Program-made: the position numbers and the translations under genes
Source of the DNA: Lyticum sinuosum
GTDB lineage: Bacteria; Pseudomonadota; Alphaproteobacteria; Rickettsiales; Midichloriaceae
Assembly: GCF_034471385.1 (NCBI RefSeq)
Contig: NZ_JARGYU010000003.1
Location: 113,189-177,188, forward strand
Reading direction: 5' to 3'
Length of the DNA: 64,000 nucleotides
Notes under the pieces: generated by a model
Told to the model about the DNA's origin: nothing
What the model saw: only the letters and a program-made list of their open reading frames with translations
Databases searched by the model: none
In this document: positions 37,860 through 46,497 of the stretch, piece after piece
Numbering within the stretch: position 1 is the stretch's first letter
Layout of the letters: every line of letters begins with the position of its first letter

Positions 37860-39587
37860 TTATTTTTTTTCTAATGCAGTTGAAATTAGTATATTATTAG
37901 ATTCTTGCATTTTTTTTATTACTTCATCTTTATCACCAAAAATTACTAAATTTCCTTTATGAATAATAGCAATTTTATCTGCTACTGATAAAATTGTATT
38001 TCTATGTGATATAACTATAACTGTTATATTTTTAGTTTTAGCATATTGAATTGCATTAATTAATGCTTTATCGCCATGAGCATCTAAACTAGCATTTGGT
38101 TCATCCAGTATAAGAATCTTAGGGTTTTTATAAAAAGCTCTAGCTAATCCAATTCTTTGTTTTTGACCACCAGATAGTGAAGATCCAGCAAATCCTATGT
38201 TTGTGTTATATCCATTTGGTAAACCTAATATCATATCATGTGCACCAGCCATCTTAGCAGCATAAATTACCTCATCATAATTTGGATTCTCACACATACG
38301 AGCAATATTTTGAAGAATTGTACCACTAAATAGCTCAACGTTTTGTGGAAGATACCCGATATTATTCCCAAATGAGCTTTTTTTTATATCCTTTAAATTT
38401 ATTCCATCTATTCTGATAATCCCAGAAGTTGGGCTTGATATTCCAACTAATAATTTGGCTAATGAAGTTTTTCCAGATCCACTTTCACCAATAATCACTA
38501 AAATATTTCCAGAATTTAAATAAAAATCAATATTTTGTAATATATAATGCCCACTATTTTGATTTGTTATAGATATATTTTCTAGTCTTATATCTCCTTT
38601 TATTTCTCTTAAATCTATTAATAATTTATCTGTATCATATTCTTTACATAGCATATTAATTCTTTCATAACTTTGTCTACAATTCACAAATTTTTTCCAA
38701 GTATTAATTGCTATTTCAAATGGCCCAAGTGCTTTACTCATTAAAGTTGAACTTGCTATAATTGCACCAGATGAAAACTCTCCTTGAACTGTTAAATATG
38801 CACCAAGACCAGTTACTGCAATTTGTAAAATAGATCTTATAACCTTTATTATTTCAGAGAATATTATTTGACTCTCATTGCTATATGATTGTGTTTCATG
38901 AACAATATTATTTAACTTCTGCCAAGAATTTATGATGTTAGGCATCATAGCCATAGCCTCTATGACTTCAGCATTATGATTAGATTCTTCAACATAACTC
39001 ATGCTTTTTAAAAAATTTTCATTATTTTTTTGTATAATTTTACTATTTATTTTATCTGATATGATTCCAATAGTAATTAAGATAATTCCACCAAAAAGAG
39101 CTAAAAATCCAATGTAAGTATGCAAAAAAAATAAAGTTAATAAAAATATTAACGACCATGGTAAATCCATTATAATAATTACAGACTGACTAATTATAAA
39201 ACTTTTTATAATTTGAAGATCTCTCAATTGTTGACTATTAGCGCTCCCCTTTATTGTTGAAGACATTTTTACAGAATTACGAAACAATAATTCTGACATT
39301 TGTTTTTCAAACCATATTCCCATTCTATTTAAAGCAAAGCTTCTCGCTCCCTGAATTCCAGCCGTTAAAATAAATGCTAAAATTATAACAATGGTTAATC
39401 CTATTAATGTGTTAATATTTCCACTTGATAATACTCTATCTAGAACTTGCATTGAATATATTGGAGCAGCCAACATTAAAATATTTAGAATAAAACCAAA
39501 TAATAAAATATATACTATAATAATACGACAAGCTAATAAAGTTGATTGTAAAGGAGTAAAAGAGTAATTTTTTAAATTATTTTTCAT
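37860..39587 (-). CDS. Type I secretion ABC transporter, PrtD/HlyB-like permease and ATPase
   Basis: Inner-membrane exporter that drives one-step secretion through HlyD and TolC. The N-terminal membrane domain has about six helices (about 18-310) and no C39 peptidase domain, so substrates would be exported uncut and recognised by a C-terminal signal. The ATPase domain shows Walker A GESGSGKTS near residue 370, the ABC signature LSGGQKQRIGLARA near residue 475 and Walker B ILILDEPNAS. The length of 575 residues fits PrtD/AprD. It leads the operon with the HlyD gene and is transcribed divergently from the five-gene small-protein array that starts 194 bases away. Confidence 0.95.
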   Translation of the reverse strand: MKNNLKNYSFTPLQSTLLACRIIIVYILLFGFILNILMLAAPIYSMQVLDRVLSSGNINTLIGLTIVIILAFILTAGIQGARSFALNRMGIWFEKQMSELLFRNSVKMSSTIKGSANSQQLRDLQIIKSFIISQSVIIIMDLPWSLIFLLTLFFLHTYIGFLALFGGIILITIGIISDKINSKIIQKNNENFLKSMSYVEESNHNAEVIEAMAMMPNIINSWQKLNNIVHETQSYSNESQIIFSEIIKVIRSILQIAVTGLGAYLTVQGEFSSGAIIASSTLMSKALGPFEIAINTWKKFVNCRQSYERINMLCKEYDTDKLLIDLREIKGDIRLENISITNQNSGHYILQNIDFYLNSGNILVIIGESGSGKTSLAKLLVGISSPTSGIIRIDGINLKDIKKSSFGNNIGYLPQNVELFSGTILQNIARMCENPNYDEVIYAAKMAGAHDMILGLPNGYNTNIGFAGSSLSGGQKQRIGLARAFYKNPKILILDEPNASLDAHGDKALINAIQYAKTKNITVIVISHRNTILSVADKIAIIHKGNLVIFGDKDEVIKKMQESNNILISTALEKK

Positions 39588-39781
39588 TATTTTATAATAA
39601 ATATGATAATTTTTTATTTATAATATGATCTCTTATAAATTTTCTGTAAAAATAGAAAAATACTTGAATTAATTTAATATTTAAAATATTATATCTTTTT
39701 TATTAACTACTGATATAAAATATTTTATAGTCTTTAGTTAATGAGTTCATTAAATAATAATATAATTTAAAAAAAAATACT

Positions 39782-40204
39782 ATGAGAGAAAAATTATCTA
39801 ATATTGGAGAAGTATTATCTGATATAACAGGAAAATGGGCAAAAGGTGTGACAGAATTCAAAGGGGAATTAGAAATCTTAAAATGGAAGGATAATGTGAT
39901 GGGAATAGCATTTATAATCTTTGCTCCTACACTAATTTTTGTATCTTTTACAATGCCAACTATAAATGTTTGCACTACTAAAGAAACTAATCCTATGAAT
40001 AGATGTGTTAAAGGTTTAACCCATTTAATTGATAAAAAGTTTCCTGGAAGATTCAGTGGTGATACTTCTTGTAGTTTAGCTATTATTGCTTTAGCTACTT
40101 CTATAATATTAATCTCTATAGTGATGGTTATAGGTATTGTAGTTGGAACAATAGCATATTCTCGTTATAAGTCATCAGCACAACAACCACAAACACAAAT
40201 ATAA
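39782..40204 (+). CDS. Array membrane protein 1 (of 5)
   Basis: First and longest member (140 residues) of a tandem family of unrecognised small proteins. Two hydrophobic helices lie at about 38-57 and 98-126; between them are KETNPMNRC and a soluble loop. The N-terminal 35 residues are charged and differ from the other members. The C-terminus, SRYKSSAQQPQTQI, is shared with the others. The gene ends 32 bases before the next member. The start ATG is preceded by the same A-rich run ending in TACT as in the internal spacers. It diverges from a type I secretion operon. Function is unknown; an exported or membrane-inserted small protein is the most that can be inferred. Confidence 0.75.
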   Translation: MREKLSNIGEVLSDITGKWAKGVTEFKGELEILKWKDNVMGIAFIIFAPTLIFVSFTMPTINVCTTKETNPMNRCVKGLTHLIDKKFPGRFSGDTSCSLAIIALATSIILISIVMVIGIVVGTIAYSRYKSSAQQPQTQI

Positions 40205-40236
40205 TCCATTTTAATCTATTAATACAAAAAAATACT

Positions 40237-40629
40237 ATGACTATAAAAATACTTGAATTATCTGGTACTTCTATTGGTGGAATAATAGGTATAACTCTTG
40301 GAATTGCTATCATAAACACAGATAAAGAGAGGCGGCTAAAATCAGCTATTTTTTCTATTCTTGCAATGATCATAGGTGTAATTACAGTTACTGAAAGTAA
40401 AAAATTTGGTTATGATCTTATTAATATTCTTTTAACACAGTTAGATAAAAATATTCCTCAAACAGTTGGTCGTGATATTTCTAATAGTTTAGCTTTCTCT
40501 GTTATTTGTAGTTCTGTATTATTAATCTCTGCAATTGTAACTGAATTAGTGATGAGAGGTATAGAAGGTATTAAAAATTTACATTCTCGTTATAAGTCAT
40601 CAGCACAACAACAACAAGTACAAATATAA
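40237..40629 (+). CDS. Array membrane protein 2 (of 5)
   Basis: Second member, 130 residues. It starts MTIKILELSG, like members 3-5 (MTIK/MTIR). Hydrophobic segments lie at about 12-28, 38-54 and 84-108. The polar loop LTQLDKNIPQTVGRDISNSLAF resembles the DKNLTERFRKAIADSLA loop of members 4 and 5. The tail RGIEGIKNLHSRYKSS followed by AQQQQVQI is shared. Composition is Gly/Ile-rich, with glycine-spaced helices (GGIIGITLGIAI) of the glycine-zipper type. No family is recognised. Confidence 0.75.
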   Translation: MTIKILELSGTSIGGIIGITLGIAIINTDKERRLKSAIFSILAMIIGVITVTESKKFGYDLINILLTQLDKNIPQTVGRDISNSLAFSVICSSVLLISAIVTELVMRGIEGIKNLHSRYKSSAQQQQVQI

Positions 40630-40661
40630 TCCATTTTAATCTATTAATACAAAAAAATACT

Positions 40662-40949
40662 ATGACTATAAGAATATATGAGTTCTTAAAGAAAGAGATA
40701 GCAGCGAGTGTTATTGCTATTCTGACGACATTAGGTACTATAGGTGGTACTATAATACTTGCAATTACTGAAGAAACTAATCCTATTAGTAAATGTACTA
40801 AACATGATAATTTAGCTTTTGCTGCTACTATTGCTTCTCTATTATTAATCAGTGTAGTTATATTGGAATTGATACTTAGAGGTATAGAAGCTATTGAAAA
40901 AATTAAGCATTCTCAGTTATCAGCACAACAACCACAAGCACAAATATAA
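40662..40949 (+). CDS. Array membrane protein 3 (of 5)
   Basis: Third member, 95 residues. Its N-terminus MTIRIYEFLKKEIAAS leads into a hydrophobic helix (about 14-36) with GTIGGTIILAI. The loop EETNPISKC corresponds to KETNPMNRC in member 1, linking these two. A second helix lies at about 52-72. The tail is RGIEAIEKIKHSQLSAQQPQAQI-like, a diverged version of the common end. Exact 32-base spacers flank it. It is shorter than members 1 and 2 because the central loop is missing. Confidence 0.75.
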   Translation: MTIRIYEFLKKEIAASVIAILTTLGTIGGTIILAITEETNPISKCTKHDNLAFAATIASLLLISVVILELILRGIEAIEKIKHSQLSAQQPQAQI

Positions 40950-40981
40950 TCTATTTTAATCTATTAAAACAAAAAAATACT

Positions 40982-41326
40982 ATGACTATAAAAGTATCTA
41001 AAATAGTTGCTATTGGTGGAATAATAGGTGCTACAGTGGGAATTGCTATCATTGGAGATAATCTAGACTTAGCTATGGTTGCTTGTGGAATAATAACAGG
41101 TGGAGCTATACTTGCTGCAAGTAGAAAAATTGGTTATTATCTTGATAAAAATCTTACTGAAAGATTTCGTAAAGCTATTGCTGATAGTTTAGCTGTTGTT
41201 ATTATTTGTACTTTCGCATTATTAGTCTGTGCAATTGTAGGTAAATTGGTGATTAGAGGTATAGAAGGTATTAAAAACTTATATTCTCGTTATAAGTCAT
41301 CAGTACAACCACAAGTACAAATATAA
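40982..41326 (+). CDS. Array membrane protein 4 (of 5)
   Basis: Fourth member, 114 residues. It begins MTIKVSKIVAIGGIIGATVG, close to member 2. Hydrophobic segments lie at about 8-24, 30-48 and 74-93. From DKNLTERFRK to the end it is almost identical to member 5, with a few substitutions (for example GKLVI against GELVA) and a shorter tail, SSVQPQVQI. The high identity indicates that members 4 and 5 come from the latest duplication. Confidence 0.75.
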   Translation: MTIKVSKIVAIGGIIGATVGIAIIGDNLDLAMVACGIITGGAILAASRKIGYYLDKNLTERFRKAIADSLAVVIICTFALLVCAIVGKLVIRGIEGIKNLYSRYKSSVQPQVQI

Positions 41327-41358
41327 TCCATTTTAATTTATTAATATAAAAAAATACT

Positions 41359-41565
41359 ATGACTATAAAAGTATCTATTGATAAAAATCTTACTGAAAGA
41401 TTTCGTAAAGCTATTGCTGATAGTTTAGCTGTTGCTATTATTTGTACTTTCGCATTATTAGTCTGTGCAATTGTAGGTGAATTGGTGGCTAGAGGTATAG
41501 AAGGTATTAAAAACTTATATTCTCGTTATAAGTCATCAGCACAACAACAACAAGTACAAATATAA
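41359..41565 (+). CDS. Array membrane protein 5 (of 5), internally deleted
   Basis: Last member, 68 residues. The first six residues MTIKVS match member 4, then the sequence jumps to IDKNLTERFRK, so about 48 residues holding the first two hydrophobic segments have been lost in frame. One hydrophobic helix (about 27-46) and the common tail ending AQQQQVQI remain. The frame and both ends are intact, so it may still be made. It is followed by an orphan copy of the array spacer. Confidence 0.68.
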   Translation: MTIKVSIDKNLTERFRKAIADSLAVAIICTFALLVCAIVGELVARGIEGIKNLYSRYKSSAQQQQVQI

Positions 41566-41748
41566 TCTATTTTAATCTATTAATACAAAAAGAAAATAAA
41601 TAAAAAATTTTATAAAAACTTGATAAAAAATTTAATGACTCAATAATTTAACTAAGTAAAAATTATAACTTTAATAATTTTACTATACTTTTTTATATTT
41701 GATATTATGCTTTGTTTTAAAGATTTCATAATTAAGTTTTTTGTATAA

Positions 41749-42804
41749 ATGTCAAAAAAAATATATAATTATAGTCATTTTCAATTCACGATTGAAAAAA
41801 GCGTTTCATTAAATGGAATAGGATTACATAATGGTAAAGAATGCAATATTACATTTTTTCCAGCTGCAGAAAATTTTGGTATATTATTTCTTTATATTGA
41901 TTCTATGAATAAATTAAATAACCAAAGTAGAATAACCTATTTACCAGCAATATATAAAAATATTGTATGCGCAAATATGTCATCAAAAATAGGTAATGCT
42001 AATACAGAAATAAATACTATAGAACATCTTATGTCCTCATTATGGGGATGCGGAATTGATAATATGATAATATTAGTTGATTCTGTCGAAATACCAGCAT
42101 TAGATGGAAGTGCCAGTTTATTTATCGATGCAATAAATAAAACTGGATTAAAAAAACAGACACAAAAACGTAAATATCTAATTATAAAAAAAGAAATAAT
42201 ATTTGAAAATAAAGATTCTAGTATAAAAATATCACCATTTCTTTCAAAAGAATATTATAACATAATTTATAATAATTTATATAAAAGTAATATAGAAAAT
42301 AATAATTCTTATAAATATGGATTATTAATTGATTTTTTTATTGAATTTCCTAATATTGGCAAACAAAAACATATTTATATCGAAAAATACGGAGAAAATA
42401 ATTTTTTTTTAAATAATAATGTTGATCATAAAAATTATGAATACTATTATGATTCTCATCATCAAATATCTTGTAATTTTGAAAAAACAATAGGAAAGGC
42501 TAGAACTTTTGGATTTATTAAAGATGCTCAAAAACTCTGGGAATTAGGATTAGCATTAGGAGCTAATACTGAAAATGTAATTTTAATTAATGAGAAAGGT
42601 TTAATAAGTAATGGAAATCTAAGATTTAAAAATGAATTTGTTCGTCATAAGATTCTTGACTGTATAGGAGATTTATATCTATCAGGGTATAGATTAGTTG
42701 CAGATGTAGTCTGCCATAAAAGTGGCCACAGCAGCACAATACATCTTTTACATAAAATTTTTGCTGATTCTGATAATTATGAAATAGTTGAAGCTGGCTA
42801 TTGA
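41749..42804 (+). CDS. lpxC: UDP-3-O-acyl-N-acetylglucosamine deacetylase LpxC
   Basis: Zinc enzyme for the committed step of lipid A synthesis. Zinc ligands are visible: His in NTIEHLMSSLWG, then His and Asp in FVRHKILDCIGDLYL. The catalytic His lies in KSGHSSTIHLL. EIPALDGSA and GKARTFGFIKDAQKLWELGLALG are further signatures. An Asn/Tyr-rich insertion at about 175-250 separates the two halves and makes it slightly longer than usual (351 against about 305). The stop overlaps an upstream extension of the next frame, but the more likely tsaC start leaves a 58-base gap. Confidence 0.95.
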   Translation: MSKKIYNYSHFQFTIEKSVSLNGIGLHNGKECNITFFPAAENFGILFLYIDSMNKLNNQSRITYLPAIYKNIVCANMSSKIGNANTEINTIEHLMSSLWGCGIDNMIILVDSVEIPALDGSASLFIDAINKTGLKKQTQKRKYLIIKKEIIFENKDSSIKISPFLSKEYYNIIYNNLYKSNIENNNSYKYGLLIDFFIEFPNIGKQKHIYIEKYGENNFFLNNNVDHKNYEYYYDSHHQISCNFEKTIGKARTFGFIKDAQKLWELGLALGANTENVILINEKGLISNGNLRFKNEFVRHKILDCIGDLYLSGYRLVADVVCHKSGHSSTIHLLHKIFADSDNYEIVEAGY

Positions 42805-42862
42805 ATTAGTTAATCTTATAATTAATTATAATAATTCTTCTTTTATTAATTCTTCTTTATTT

Positions 42863-43471
42863 ATGCAAATTATAACAATTGCTGATATACCAGATGTTTG
42901 GTCTAAAGGAGGTATAGTTTTAATTCCTACGGATACATTATATGGTATAACATGTTTAGCAGAACGAAAAGATTTATTAGATATTATCTATAGGATAAAA
43001 AAACGTTCTTTTAATAAAATGTTTCCTATATTTATTTCAGATAAAACAATGCTTGAATATTATTGTGGTGAAATAAATACTAAAGTAAATAAAATTATTA
43101 ATATATATTGGCCTGGAAAATTAACTATTATTTTACCAATACAACAAAATAATAATTTATCTTTTATGAAAAATGCTGGATTTAGAATTCCAGATTGTGA
43201 ATATTTAATTTCAGCTATTTCTGAAATTAATCTTCCAGTTATAGGAACAAGTTGTAATTTTTCAGGGAAAAACAATATAATTGACAAAGATGAATTTTTA
43301 AAGTTTTTTGAAGAAATTAGTTTAAATTACAATGTATTTTTATGTGATATTAAATATAAACCTATAGGAATTTCTTCAACTATTATAAAAATTACTGAAA
43401 ATAATAATATTACTTTAATTAGAGAAGGATCTATAAATTTTATGGAAATATATGAAAATTACAATCAATAA
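42863..43471 (+). CDS. tsaC: Threonylcarbamoyl-AMP synthase (Sua5/YciO/YrdC family)
   Basis: Makes threonylcarbamoyl-AMP, the donor for t6A37 in ANN-decoding tRNAs; MtaB in this window acts on that product. Motifs: IPTDTLYGITC, KKRSFNKMFP, WPGKLTIILP, FRIPD, GTSCNFSG and ISSTIIKI. The open frame reaches back to 42788, overlapping lpxC by 17 bases, but the family domain starts just after ATG 42863 (MQIITIADI), which I prefer; it gives 202 residues. It is short for a Sua5 type, so TsaC/YrdC is the better name. Confidence 0.9.
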   Translation: MQIITIADIPDVWSKGGIVLIPTDTLYGITCLAERKDLLDIIYRIKKRSFNKMFPIFISDKTMLEYYCGEINTKVNKIINIYWPGKLTIILPIQQNNNLSFMKNAGFRIPDCEYLISAISEINLPVIGTSCNFSGKNNIIDKDEFLKFFEEISLNYNVFLCDIKYKPIGISSTIIKITENNNITLIREGSINFMEIYENYNQ

Positions 43472-43616
43472 TTACAAAAATACTATAATAATTTATATTT
43501 AAGTATTGTTTTATTTACATTTATTATTTTTACATATTTTTATGATAGAAAAATAGTTTTTCTAATCAATACAACAAATTGTACTATATGCTTTTATTAA
43601 AAATGACAAAGAGATT

Positions 43617-43874
43617 TTAAGAATCTACATTTTCAATTACATCATTGTTTTGCCCTGATTTAAAACGATGTACTATTCTTCCTTTTGTAATATCATATGG
43701 TGTCATCTTAATAGTAACATCATCACCAACTAATATTCTAATTCTATTTTTTCTCATTTTTCCTGATATATAAGCTATAACTTCAAGATTATTTTCTAAC
43801 TTAACACGAAAATTTGATTTTGGTAATGATTCTATAATCACACCTTTAAATTCTAATAGTTCTTCTTTCGACAT
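43617..43874 (-). CDS. infA: Translation initiation factor IF-1
   Basis: Small OB-fold factor that binds the ribosomal A site during initiation. It has the typical start MSKEELLEFKGVI, central VKLENNLEVIAYISGKMRKNRIRILVGD, and VTIKMTPYDITKGRIVHRF. Standard IF-1 ends there at about 72 residues; this one has 13 more, acidic and Asn-rich. It lies alone on the minus strand, convergent with tsaC. A gene-free region of about 390 bases separates it from clpP. Confidence 0.96.
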   Translation of the reverse strand: MSKEELLEFKGVIIESLPKSNFRVKLENNLEVIAYISGKMRKNRIRILVGDDVTIKMTPYDITKGRIVHRFKSGQNNDVIENVDS

Positions 43875-44180
43875 TATAAATAGTTAAATTAATTTTATTT
43901 ACCGTTTTATATTATGTACTTATTAAAAATAATTAATTTAATAATAAATTTAAATATACAAATAATACTATTCTATAATGAACAAATTTTGATTTTTTTG
44001 CAACAAATTTTTAGCTAGTTATTAATTTATATCTATTTTATTTAATTACTATGTTACTCTGACATTAGCAGCTATTAATAATTATTGATGAAATAATATT
44101 AATTAATTATAGTTTTATAAACAAAATTGTTTACATAGTTTATGATATTATTTTATTGTTAAAATAAATAAATTACTATG

Positions 44181-44206
44181 TGATAGCTCAATTAATTACG
44201 CTATCA
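44181..44206. promoter_or_regulatory. Perfect inverted repeat upstream of clpP, possible operator
   Basis: TGATAGC (44181-44187) and GCTATCA (44200-44206) form a perfect 7-bp inverted repeat with a 12-base AT-rich centre, 57 bases before the clpP start. The size suits a dimeric regulator site or a weak RNA hairpin in the leader. It stands out because G/C is scarce in the roughly 390-base gap (43875-44262), which otherwise contains nothing I can identify. Confidence 0.35.
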
Positions 44207-44262
44207 GATATCTCTAATATAGTAATAAAATACATAAATATATATAAACAAATTTCTAAATT

Positions 44263-44880
44263 ATGCCTTTAATTCCAACTGTTATAGAACAATCTCATCG
44301 TGGAGAAAGAGCTTTTGACATTTATTCACGTCTTTTGAAGGAAAGAATAATCTTTGTTGATGGCCCAATAGAAGATACAACGTCTTCATTAATTGTTGCT
44401 CAACTTCTTTTTTTAGAATCTGATGATCCAGAGAGAGATATTCACATGTATATAAATTCTCCAGGTGGTGTAATTACATCAGGAATGGCAATTTACGATA
44501 CAATGCAATATATAAAATCAGAAATCGTAACTGTATGTATAGGGCAAGCATGTTCTATGGGATCTGTTCTCTTAATGGCGGGTCAAAAAGGTAAAAGATA
44601 TTGCTTACCACATTCTAGAATAATGATTCATCAACCTCTTGGTGGTTTTAAAGGACAAGCTAGTGATATTGTAATTCATGCAAATGAAATAATTAAAGTA
44701 AAAAATATCATGAATAATTTATATGCTAAACATACTGGAAAAACATTAAAAATAATTGAAAAATCTGTAGATAGAGATAATTTTATGTCAGCGACTGAAG
44801 CACAAAAATTTGGTATAATAGATCATATTATGGAAAAAAATCAGCTAATTAATAATGATAAACTAAAACAATCTCAATAA
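44263..44880 (+). CDS. clpP: ATP-dependent Clp protease proteolytic subunit ClpP
   Basis: Serine peptidase tetradecamer that partners ClpX. Catalytic Ser is in GQACSMGSVLLMAG, His in CLPHSRIMIHQPLGG, and Asp in the KSVDRDNFMSATEA region. The N-terminal MPLIPTVIEQSHRGERAFDIYSRLL shows no long propeptide. YINSPGGVITSGMAIYDTMQ is also conserved. The length of 205 residues is normal. clpX follows after 38 bases, an operon arrangement conserved in proteobacteria. Confidence 0.98.
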   Translation: MPLIPTVIEQSHRGERAFDIYSRLLKERIIFVDGPIEDTTSSLIVAQLLFLESDDPERDIHMYINSPGGVITSGMAIYDTMQYIKSEIVTVCIGQACSMGSVLLMAGQKGKRYCLPHSRIMIHQPLGGFKGQASDIVIHANEIIKVKNIMNNLYAKHTGKTLKIIEKSVDRDNFMSATEAQKFGIIDHIMEKNQLINNDKLKQSQ

Positions 44881-44918
44881 AAAAATAAATAAATAATTTA
44901 TATTAAATAATGTAAATA

Positions 44919-46301
44919 ATGAATAATACATTCGATAGTACAGAAAAATCTGACAATATAAAATGTTCTTTTTGTCAAAAAAATAAAGAAAATGTACTTA
45001 AATTAATTGCTGGTGAAAATGCATTTATTTGTAATGAATGCGTACTGTTATGTGGTAAAATTTTAAATATCCATGAAGATACTCATAAACCTGCCACAAC
45101 TTCTATTGAAATTAATATGAGTAATCTTCCCAAACCACGAGAAGTTGTAAAATTTCTTGATGATTACATAATTGGGCAATATGAAGCAAAAAAGACAATA
45201 GCTGTTGCTGTTTATAATCATTATAAAAGAATATTTAACAATGAAAATGTTAACTCTGAAATTGAGATCGTAAAATCAAATATATTGATGATAGGACCAA
45301 CTGGATCAGGAAAAACACTTATTGCAAAAACTATTGCTGAAAAATTAGGTGTTGTATTAGTCAGTATTGATGCTAGTTCTCTTACTGAAACTGGATATGT
45401 TGGTGATGATGTCGAAAGCATAATAGTTCGTCTGCTTCAAAGAGCTGATTTTGATGTTAATAGAGCTCAGAGAGGCATAGTTTATATAGATGAAATAGAT
45501 AAAATAACAAAAAAAAGTTTATCTCCATCTATGTCTAGAGATATTTCAGGTGAAGGAGTACAACAAGCACTTTTAAAAATAATTGAAGGAACACAGTTAA
45601 CAGTTAATCCTTATGGAACTCGTAAGATTAATAATCAAGATATGGTACAATTTGATACATCAAATGTATTATTTATTTGTGGTGGTGCTTTTGAAGGTCT
45701 GGAACATGTTATAAAAAATAGAAAAAAATCTGTTAAATTAGGATTTGGCGCTGAGACACTTATTCAAAATAAAAAGAAGATTGATATTGTAGATGTTGAA
45801 ACAGAAGATCTTATTAGATTTGGATTTATTCCAGAATTTATTGGTAGACTCCCTGTTATTACCACATTGCAAGAATTAGATGAAGAATCATTAACAAGAA
45901 TTATTACTGAGCCAAAAAATTCAATATTAAAAGAATATGTTCGCTTATTTGACATGGATGATATTATTTTAGAAATTTCTTTTGATGGAATAAAATCTAT
46001 AGCAAGAAAAGCTGTTAATAAAAAATCTGGAGCTAGAGCTTTAAGATCTGTTATGGAAAAATTATTACTAAATGTAATGTATGATTTACCTGGTAATTAC
46101 CAAGTATCTAAAGTTTTTATAGATTCTGATGTTGTAAATGGTTTAAAAGATCCTATAATATTTTATGAAAAAGAAGTAGTGAAAGACGAAGATACAGTAA
46201 ATGAAGATACTATGGAAGATATTTATAATATAAAAACAATAAAAAATTCTATTAATAATAATTTTAAAAAATTAATAGATATTGAAGAAGATTGTTTATA
46301 A
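44919..46301 (+). CDS. clpX: ATP-dependent Clp protease ATP-binding subunit ClpX
   Basis: AAA+ unfoldase that feeds ClpP. The N-terminal zinc-binding domain has CSFC and CNEC pairs (about residues 16-19 and 38-41). Walker A GPTGSGKT is near residue 128, Walker B VYIDEIDK near residue 190, and GYVGDDVES, EGVQQALLKI and FIPEFIGRLPV pore and sensor motifs follow. At 460 residues it is about 35 longer than usual: the C-terminus after the KSGARALRS region carries an acidic, Asn-rich extension. lon, which often follows clpX in this class, is absent; a structured RNA-like island follows instead. Confidence 0.97.
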   Translation: MNNTFDSTEKSDNIKCSFCQKNKENVLKLIAGENAFICNECVLLCGKILNIHEDTHKPATTSIEINMSNLPKPREVVKFLDDYIIGQYEAKKTIAVAVYNHYKRIFNNENVNSEIEIVKSNILMIGPTGSGKTLIAKTIAEKLGVVLVSIDASSLTETGYVGDDVESIIVRLLQRADFDVNRAQRGIVYIDEIDKITKKSLSPSMSRDISGEGVQQALLKIIEGTQLTVNPYGTRKINNQDMVQFDTSNVLFICGGAFEGLEHVIKNRKKSVKLGFGAETLIQNKKKIDIVDVETEDLIRFGFIPEFIGRLPVITTLQELDEESLTRIITEPKNSILKEYVRLFDMDDIILEISFDGIKSIARKAVNKKSGARALRSVMEKLLLNVMYDLPGNYQVSKVFIDSDVVNGLKDPIIFYEKEVVKDEDTVNEDTMEDIYNIKTIKNSINNNFKKLIDIEEDCL

Positions 46302-46326
46302 ATTTATATAAAAAAATTCCTCAAAA

Positions 46327-46497
46327 TAGACTTTTATATTAATAATATCTTGACAAAGAACTCACTGCGTAATACAATGGAGTACGCACGTTTTATATGA
46401 ATGTGACTTTTTAGTGAGGTGTTTTTCGGATTTTGTAGCATTCATAAACGTGTGTTGACTTGATAAACGGTTTGTTATTTTTCGTTCTTCAAGTCTA
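46327..46497 (+). ncRNA. Candidate structured non-coding RNA downstream of clpX
   Basis: This stretch is richer in G/C than its surroundings and has no reading frame, but shows strong self-complementarity. A 17-bp stem pairs 46384-46393 and 46397-46403 with 46439-46455 (one G-U pair, one 3-base bulge) around a 35-base loop. A second stem pairs GACTTGA (46457-46463) with TCAAGTC (46489-46495). TAGACTT at 46327-46333 can alternatively pair with AAGTCTA at 46491-46497. The promoter-like pair inside it would start a transcript near 46384. I see none of the hallmark motifs of tmRNA, RNase P RNA or SRP RNA. 6S RNA or a lineage-specific RNA remains possible. Boundaries are approximate. Confidence 0.6.
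46350..46378 (+). promoter_or_regulatory. Sigma-70-like promoter for the candidate RNA
   Basis: TTGACA (46350-46355) is separated by exactly 17 bases from TACAAT (46373-46378). The -35 matches consensus and the -10 differs from TATAAT at one base. Predicted transcription starts near 46384-46386, right at the beginning of the long stem. The spacer is G/C-richer than the local background, so this is not a chance AT-rich match. Confidence 0.6.

Larger units (their letters stand above)
40205..41600. repeat. Conserved 32-bp spacers of the small-protein array
   Basis: The gaps between consecutive array genes are each exactly 32 bases (40205-40236, 40630-40661, 40950-40981, 41327-41358). They are nearly identical, running from a TCCATTTTAATCTATTAATA-like start to an A-rich run ending in TACT before the ATG. 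A fifth copy of the left part of the spacer follows the last gene at about 41566-41590, with no gene after it. The repeating unit is therefore gene plus spacer, consistent with growth by unequal crossing over. Confidence 0.92.

Noticed and set aside
39703..39975. Minus-strand frame in front of the T1SS operon
   Set aside because: Mostly antisense to array protein 1; no domain or signal and poor composition.
39782..41600. Regular spacing considered as a CRISPR-like array
   Set aside because: The conserved element is a 32-bp intergenic spacer with ATG starts and the units between are 200-425 bp coding frames; no short palindromic repeats or cas genes.
46327..46497. tmRNA, RNase P RNA or 4.5S RNA identity for the candidate RNA
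   Set aside because: The hallmark motifs of each (tRNA-like arm with tag frame, GAGGAAAGTCC, GGAAGGAAGCAGCC-like loop) are not present.
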